DNA of 20,005 nucleotides from CAZNPL01 sp964574815. GTDB lineage: Bacteria; Planctomycetota; Phycisphaerae; UBA1845. The stretch's first letter is position 1, and every line of letters starts with the position of its first letter. The position numbers were made by a program, and so were the translations under genes. The notes below the pieces were generated by a model, which was given only the letters and a program-made list of their open reading frames with translations, had not been told where the DNA came from and did no database searches. The DNA lies in assembly GCA_964574815.1 (NCBI GenBank), contig CAZNPL010000064.1:1-20005 (forward strand), given 5' to 3'. Shown piece after piece: positions 16,416-20,005 of this stretch.

Positions 16416-17849
16416 TCAGGGCGAGCCCCCGCAGCACGGGTCCGCCCCGGTTACCGCCGCATCCAAGGCCGCAAACACGTCGAACAGATTGACCACACCA
16501 TTCCCGCCGCAAGGATGCAAATCGCCTTCCTCGTAGAAGCAATCGCTGAAATCACCGGCGAGCGCGTTCAGGACGCACACGACGTCAAAGATGTTCACAC
16601 TGTCGTCCTGGTTCACGTCTCCATAGACATTCGGGCTGTGGACGCAGACATCGTGCTCACACCCGTCACGCGTGCAGACGTCGTGATCGTTGCACGCCGC
16701 CTCGCCGCCGGTATTCGCGACCCCAATGCACGTTCCTAGCGGCGTCATCAGGAATGCGTGCCGGCAACCCTCAGTCGTCCCCACACCCACGATCTGCGTG
16801 TGATTGTTGACGTCATAGACCCCTAACTCCCGCCACCCGTTCCCCCGAGGAAGCAAGTCGTACAACTCCCAGATCCCAAGTTGCGGATCGTATAAGTATG
16901 GGGGGTTTCCGACGATCTGACCCGAATCGTTGATCGCCGCGGCGTCGCTGCCGATGAATCCCCCCAGCGCGCCGATGTCGATCATTTCCCCGCCGTCCCA
17001 CAGGAACGCACTGAAGATCCCGGTCCCCCTGAGCGCTTTCCCGACAACGTGCCCGGACTCGTTGGTCCCGAAGGCTTCGCTGTGAGTTCCGCCCAATGTT
17101 CCCAAGGCGAGCATTTCGCCGTCGCCGGGCGATAGACTCGGCTCCCACAAGAACGCCTCCTCGGCGGGAGTCGCCAAGTACGAGGACCCCACGATTTCGG
17201 TACTCTCGTTGATGTCCCAGGCGATGCTCCGCCGACCTCCAAGCGTCCCGAGGTCGGTCATTACGCCGTTATCCCAGAGGAAGGCATGCCAAGTCGGGAC
17301 TTCGGCATCGACGCCCGAGTACCCGACAATCTGACCGGCGTCGTTGATGCCAAAGGCATGCGTGTCTCCATGGTCGCCGGTGAGATGCCCGATGTCCGAC
17401 ATCTGCCCGTCCTCCCACAAGAACCCCGACGCGATGTAGCCCGTGTGCGTCGCGATTCCCACCGCCTGGCCGTGGTTGTTCAGGTCCCAGGCCTCGCTCT
17501 GGGACCAGGGCTCCAGCACGCCGAGTTCAGTCATATCCCCGTCGGTCCACAGGTACGCCCGGCGGAGTCCTTCCGCCGTGTCCGCGCTGCCACAGACCTG
17601 GCCCAGATCGTTGATCGCCAGGGCGTTGCTGCTCCAGCCCCCCAGCGTCCCCAGATCAAACATCACGTATTCCGGCGGCTCCACGGACCCCTCAGACGCC
17701 ATCCCCGCCGGGCCGGAAGCCGCCTCCACCGCGCGGTCTGGGCCGACACCGCGCCCGTCGGCCGGCAAGTCGCCCGCCCGCGCGGCCGGCGCTCCCCCCG
17801 TAAGTCCATAAGCCAGAAGAATTAACGTGTGCCGCGAGAGGATGCGCAT
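16416..17849 (-). CDS. secreted HAF-repeat protein with C-terminal dockerin-like domain
   Basis: The 477-residue precursor begins with a signal peptide (MRILSRHTLILLAYG, predicted cleavage after AARA at about 25). Residues about 65-365 carry around seven HAF-type repeats, each with an AxxINDxGQIVG-like core followed by AFLWxxGxMTDLGTLGG (for example AINDLGQVCG, GINDAGQIVG, AINDSGQIVG), probably a beta-propeller. A Cys-rich segment (NDHDVCTRDGCEHDVC) connects to residues 409-477, which contain two dockerin-like calcium-binding repeats, GDVNQDDSVNIFDVVCVLN and a second with NGVVNLFDVFAALDAAVTG. It is therefore exported and perhaps attached to a surface structure. Role unknown. ATG 17849 is preferred to GTG 17858 because GAGGAG lies 8 nt before the ATG but overlaps the GTG. 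Confidence 0.88.
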   Translation of the reverse strand: MRILSRHTLILLAYGLTGGAPAARAGDLPADGRGVGPDRAVEAASGPAGMASEGSVEPPEYVMFDLGTLGGWSSNALAINDLGQVCGSADTAEGLRRAYLWTDGDMTELGVLEPWSQSEAWDLNNHGQAVGIATHTGYIASGFLWEDGQMSDIGHLTGDHGDTHAFGINDAGQIVGYSGVDAEVPTWHAFLWDNGVMTDLGTLGGRRSIAWDINESTEIVGSSYLATPAEEAFLWEPSLSPGDGEMLALGTLGGTHSEAFGTNESGHVVGKALRGTGIFSAFLWDGGEMIDIGALGGFIGSDAAAINDSGQIVGNPPYLYDPQLGIWELYDLLPRGNGWRELGVYDVNNHTQIVGVGTTEGCRHAFLMTPLGTCIGVANTGGEAACNDHDVCTRDGCEHDVCVHSPNVYGDVNQDDSVNIFDVVCVLNALAGDFSDCFYEEGDLHPCGGNGVVNLFDVFAALDAAVTGADPCCGGSP

Positions 17850-17884
17850 TGCTTCCACTCCTCGCTTCGAACTGACTGGTCTCT

Positions 17885-17916
17885 AGTATACCACACTGCC
17901 CCCCCCCACAGGTCAA
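17885..17916 (-). promoter_or_regulatory. predicted sigma70 promoter of the HAF-repeat gene with G9 spacer tract
   Basis: Read on the minus strand: -35 TTGACC (17916-17911), a 20-nt spacer and an extended -10 TGGTATACT (TATACT at 17890-17885). Transcription should start near 17878, giving a leader of about 29 nt with GAGGAG before the ATG. The spacer is three bases longer than the 17-nt optimum and contains nine consecutive G, so its length could change by slippage. Confidence 0.6.
17899..17907. repeat. homopolymer C9/G9 tract
   Basis: Nine consecutive C on the plus strand inside the -35/-10 spacer of the predicted promoter. Such tracts are prone to replication slippage. Confidence 0.85.
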
Positions 17917-18140
17917 GTCTTTTTCGGACCGAAATTGCACCATTGTGCGGCCTTTAAACAAAGCATCCATACATAAACGAACGGTCACACCCCCTCGCCC
18001 CCGACTCCTTCCAAAAAGAACCAAAAAGCGCCCCGAAGTGTCCCCTGCACGTTTCCCCGACTCCATTGTACCAGATCGATTGTGCATAAAGGCAGATAAT
18101 CCCAAAAGAGCGCGTGACCCAGATCGCGCCGGCAACCTGA

Positions 18141-18287
18141 GGCCACGATTCGAACACCAACCAACCCGTCGCCGCGCAAGGACCACCCGACACAACCACC
18201 GTCCCCACCGCCCTCCGGCTGAAGCCCGACGCTTGATGGCCGCACCCAATCAGTACCTCGAGTGTCAACGAGCGGTCCGCCCACCAA
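18141..18287. repeat. dispersed module, copy B
   Basis: It carries the same order of blocks as 15968-16098: ggccacgattcgaacacc, ccaaccaac, cgcgcaaggacc, then caatcagtacctcgagtgtc and aacgagcggtccgcc. 17917-18140 upstream of it shows no gene or recognisable repeat. Confidence 0.6.
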
Positions 18288-18346
18288 ACGCTCCCGTCGA
18301 CAGACGAACCCCCACGTCCACCAAACCGCGCCCGACCGCGCTCCGG

Positions 18347-18374
18347 CTGCTGGCTGACGGCTGACGGCTTTCTC
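18347..18374. repeat. heptamer array CTGNNGG
   Basis: Four units in register: CTGCTGG, CTGACGG, CTGACGG, CTTTCTC. Confidence 0.6.
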
Positions 18375-18424
18375 GCGTGAAGCGCAGCGCAACCCGGGGT
18401 AACCGGCGTCCCCAACCAACCCAA

Positions 18425-18439
18425 GCCCGCGAAGCGGGC
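18425..18439. repeat. GAA-loop hairpin GCCCGC/GCGGGC
   Basis: Perfect 6-bp stem with loop GAA. Half of it recurs at 16281 (gcgaagcgggc), where it is likewise near a cccgggg-containing block (18394; 16305), so both belong to one decaying repeat type. Confidence 0.55.
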
Positions 18440-18570
18440 GACGCAATAACACACGAACCGGACCGACCCCCCGGCCCGGCGACGAACACCGGGAACACCC
18501 TGAGCAGCTCATGCGTACGGTGCGTATCCTCTTGCGCTGGATACAGTACGGCGCCGACCGCGGCACGCCA

Positions 18571-18665
18571 TGCCCCGGAGGGGCACCTGAGAATAGCCCA
18601 GCGATTCATCGCTGGGTAAACGTCCCGGTCCAAAACCACCCGAGTCCCGGAGGGACGGCTGAGGA
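18571..18665. repeat. three-hairpin repeat element
   Basis: Three perfect hairpins in 86 nt: TGCCCC-GGA-GGGGCA (18571-18585), CCCAGCGAT-TC-ATCGCTGGG (18597-18616) and GTCCC-GGA-GGGAC (18644-18656). The spacing and the repeated GGA loops suggest a structured unit, DNA or RNA. No open frame explains it. I recall similar sequence being scattered through planctomycete genomes, which I cannot verify here. Confidence 0.6.
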
Positions 18666-18726
18666 GCTTGCCACGCACGGTAACCCAAAACGCCGGGTGA
18701 CCCATCTCTCGCAAAGCGACAGGTGT

Positions 18727-18804
18727 GGTCATGATCAGTACACCAACCAAGCTCGAATCGCGCAAGGACCTCGCGGCACAACAACCGGCCCCGGCACCCT
18801 CCGG
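18727..18804. repeat. dispersed module, copy C (first half)
   Basis: It includes caccaaccaagctcgaatcg, cgcaaggacc and cacaacaaccggcccc, matching the first part of copies A and B. It lacks the caatcagtacc block and leads directly into the longest heptamer array. Confidence 0.55.
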
Positions 18805-18867
18805 CTGAAGGCTGACGGCTAATGGCTGACGGCTCTCTTCTGACAACTGATAACTGACAACTGATAA
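18805..18867. repeat. nine-unit heptamer array, longest in window
   Basis: Nine 7-nt units (63 nt) without a register break. The first four are of the CTGANGG type (CTGAAGG, CTGACGG, CTAATGG, CTGACGG), the fifth is CTCTCTT, and the last four alternate CTGACAA and CTGATAA. Confidence 0.8.
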
Positions 18868-19034
18868 CTTTTGCCACCCTGCCGCCCCGGACCCCCAAGC
18901 ACGCTGATATCGCCTGTTCCACTTTTTCGAGAAAAATCTGGAACACCCACCGTGTTCTATAGGGTGGAAAAGAGAAGCGCACCCGGACTGCGCGCCGCAG
19001 GAGGCATACGCAAATGAGAAGACCATGCCCAACC

Positions 19035-19112
19035 CGCATCAGAGCCGCCAGCGCCAGCGACCGGACCTTCAATCGCTCGCGCACCAACAAGCGCCCGCGC
19101 CAAACGAACCCA
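19035..19112. repeat. block copy 1: gcatcagagccg...caccaaca with CCAAACGAACCCA
   Basis: About 78 nt nearly identical to 19351-19428 (offset 316), with a few substitutions (for example agccgcc versus agccggg, aatcgctcg versus aatcgcccg). A third copy starts at 19951 and runs to the window end. Confidence 0.8.
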
Positions 19113-19124
19113 GCACGGCGCGAG

Positions 19125-19152
19125 TTGTCAGTGCTCAGTGTTCAGTTGTCAG
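19125..19152. repeat. heptamer array NNNTCAG x4
   Basis: TTGTCAG, TGCTCAG, TGTTCAG, TTGTCAG in register. This is the opposite orientation to the CTGANNN arrays left of 18870. Confidence 0.75.
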
Positions 19153-19228
19153 ACGTGCCCGCCGCGAGCGCCGGCGCCATACGAACCCACCGATCCCCCG
19201 GCAACCCGCGCCGTCCCGCAAGCGAGCC

Positions 19229-19405
19229 TTCGTGCCTTCGTGCCTCTTTCTTTCCAAACGAACCCATAGCTGCGCGAGTCGTTCGGCCTCAGGCGGATCA
19301 GTTCTCAGTCGTCAGTCGTCAGCTATCAGGCCGCCAAGCGGCCGCCGTGGCGCATCAGAGCCGGGAGCGCCAGCGACCGGACCTTCAATCGCCCGCGCAC
19401 CAACA
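19229..19405. repeat. long direct repeat, copy 1 (600-bp offset)
   Basis: 19231-19405 equals 19831-20005 at 173 of 175 positions; the differences are at 19253/19853 (t/a) and 19285/19885 (g/c). It includes two octamer units TTCGTGCC (19229-19244), a CCAAACGAACCCA motif, a heptamer array and the gcatcagagccg block. Confidence 0.92.
19295..19329. repeat. heptamer array NNNTCAG x5
   Basis: GGATCAG, TTCTCAG, TCGTCAG, TCGTCAG, CTATCAG in register, directly following a cctcaggcgg inverted element (19287-19296). Confidence 0.75.
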
Positions 19406-19514
19406 TGCGCCCGCGCCAAACGAACCCAAACGCGGAGCGAGCCGTCAGCCATCAGCTTACTCTTGCGAACACCCGCCGCGATGCAGGCGCCGGCGCCAAA
19501 CGAACCCAAGCTCG

Positions 19515-19542
19515 TCGACAGTCATCAGTTGTCAGTTATCAG
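19515..19542. repeat. heptamer array NNNTCAG x4
   Basis: TCGACAG, TCATCAG, TTGTCAG, TTATCAG in register. Confidence 0.75.
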
Positions 19543-19633
19543 ACCTGTGCCTTCGACGCCGCTCGGGTCCCCCGCCTTCCCGACGCGCCAACGCGGAAAG
19601 TACCCTTGCGAAACCAACCCAAAGCTGCGCGAG

Positions 19634-19668
19634 TGCTCAGTCATCAGTTCTCAGTTACCAGTGGCCAG
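19634..19668. repeat. heptamer array NNNTCAG x5
   Basis: TGCTCAG, TCATCAG, TTCTCAG, TTACCAG, TGGCCAG in register. Confidence 0.75.
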
Positions 19669-19812
19669 CGACCTGCCGCCCATACCGCCCGGCCCATCCA
19701 CCCGCCACCAGCCGGCCGTCGGTCCTCGCCGCGTCCCAACCGGCGCGACAACCGGCGCCAAACGAACCCAAGCGCCCCGCCAACCCGAATCGCCACATTC
19801 CTGGCCACCCCC

Positions 19813-19844
19813 TTCGTGCCTACGTGCCTCCGTGCCTTCGTGCC
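19813..19844. repeat. octamer tandem array TNCGTGCC x4
   Basis: TTCGTGCC, TACGTGCC, TCCGTGCC, TTCGTGCC in register. It expands the two units found at the matching place in the other 600-bp copy. Confidence 0.8.
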
Positions 19845-20005
19845 TCTTTCTTACCAAACGAACCCATAGCTGCGCGAGTCGTTCCGCCTCAGGCGGATCA
19901 GTTCTCAGTCGTCAGTCGTCAGCTATCAGGCCGCCAAGCGGCCGCCGTGGCGCATCAGAGCCGGGAGCGCCAGCGACCGGACCTTCAATCGCCCGCGCAC
20001 CAACA
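19831..20005. repeat. long direct repeat, copy 2, cut by window end
   Basis: Second copy of 19231-19405 with two mismatches. It includes a five-unit heptamer array at 19895-19929 preceded by the hairpin TCCGCC-TCA-GGCGGA (19883-19897). The match is still perfect at the last base of the window, so the true repeat is longer. Confidence 0.92.

Larger units (their letters stand above)
19100..19866. repeat. interspersed CCAAACGAACCCA motif, eight copies
   Basis: The 13-mer starts at 19100, 19254, 19416, 19496, 19758 and 19854. Variants are at 19177 (CCATACGAACCCA) and 19609 (CGAAACCAACCCA). Distances are 77, 77, 162, 80, 113, 149 and 96 nt. Each copy is followed within about 10-45 nt by a heptamer NNNTCAG run in most cases. 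The whole 18870-20005 stretch has no gene I can support. Confidence 0.8.

Noticed and set aside
17954..19090. several overlapping 166-255 codon minus-strand frames
   Set aside because: They run through hairpins, heptamer arrays and dispersed modules; translations are low-complexity repeats of each other, with no domain or ribosome site.
19035..20005. CRISPR array
   Set aside because: The repeated 13-mers are spaced irregularly (77-162 nt), spacers themselves contain repeats, and no cas gene is near.

Overview
The window looks like a chromosomal piece of a GC-rich member of the Planctomycetota, probably a Phycisphaerae-like lineage. The pointers are a secreted HAF-repeat protein ending in dockerin-like calcium-binding repeats, two predicted lipoproteins of planctomycete style, and intergenic DNA full of short repeats (CTGANNN heptamers, CCAAACGAACCCA motifs, GAA-loop hairpins) that I associate from memory with such genomes. 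The taxonomic call is inference; no rRNA or marker gene is present.

Left part (204-9840, all minus strand). Seven genes are read toward the left edge: rhodanese-like protein, NAD-dependent epimerase-type SDR, a VKOR-family membrane protein, an SPW-repeat membrane protein, a Ca2+-type P-type ATPase, then 2-oxoglutarate dehydrogenase E1 (sucA) and E2 (sucB). Spacing from the SDR down to sucB is tight (29, -1, 18, 26 and 16 nt), so these six are probably one transcript; the rhodanese gene lies 117 nt upstream. The first five look like an envelope, redox or ion-stress module, and the last two are TCA-cycle enzymes. No E3 (lpd) is visible.

Centre (10141-12607, plus strand). A two-gene compatible-solute (glycine betaine/choline/carnitine-type) ABC importer: an ATPase that carries a C-terminal zinc ribbon where OpuCA-type proteins carry CBS domains, and a permease fused to its substrate-binding domain. 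Its second gene takes its ribosome binding site from the stop region of the first.

Right part (13217-17849). A lipoprotein of unknown function (plus) converges on a secreted PQQ-dependent sugar-dehydrogenase-like lipoprotein (minus). Beyond lies a HAF-repeat/dockerin-like protein (minus) whose predicted promoter has a run of nine G in its -35/-10 spacer, a layout known from phase-variable genes.

Intergenic DNA (1-203, 12608-13216, 14093-14282, 15639-16415, 17917-20005). These stretches hold no credible genes. They are mosaics of a few modules: 7-nt tandem arrays kept in register, 8-nt tandem arrays, GAA/GGA/TC-loop hairpins, a shared 80-150 bp module, and a pair of near-identical segments exactly 600 bp apart running off the right end. 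This repeat ecosystem is the least explained part of the window. No tRNA, rRNA, insertion sequence or CRISPR array was seen.
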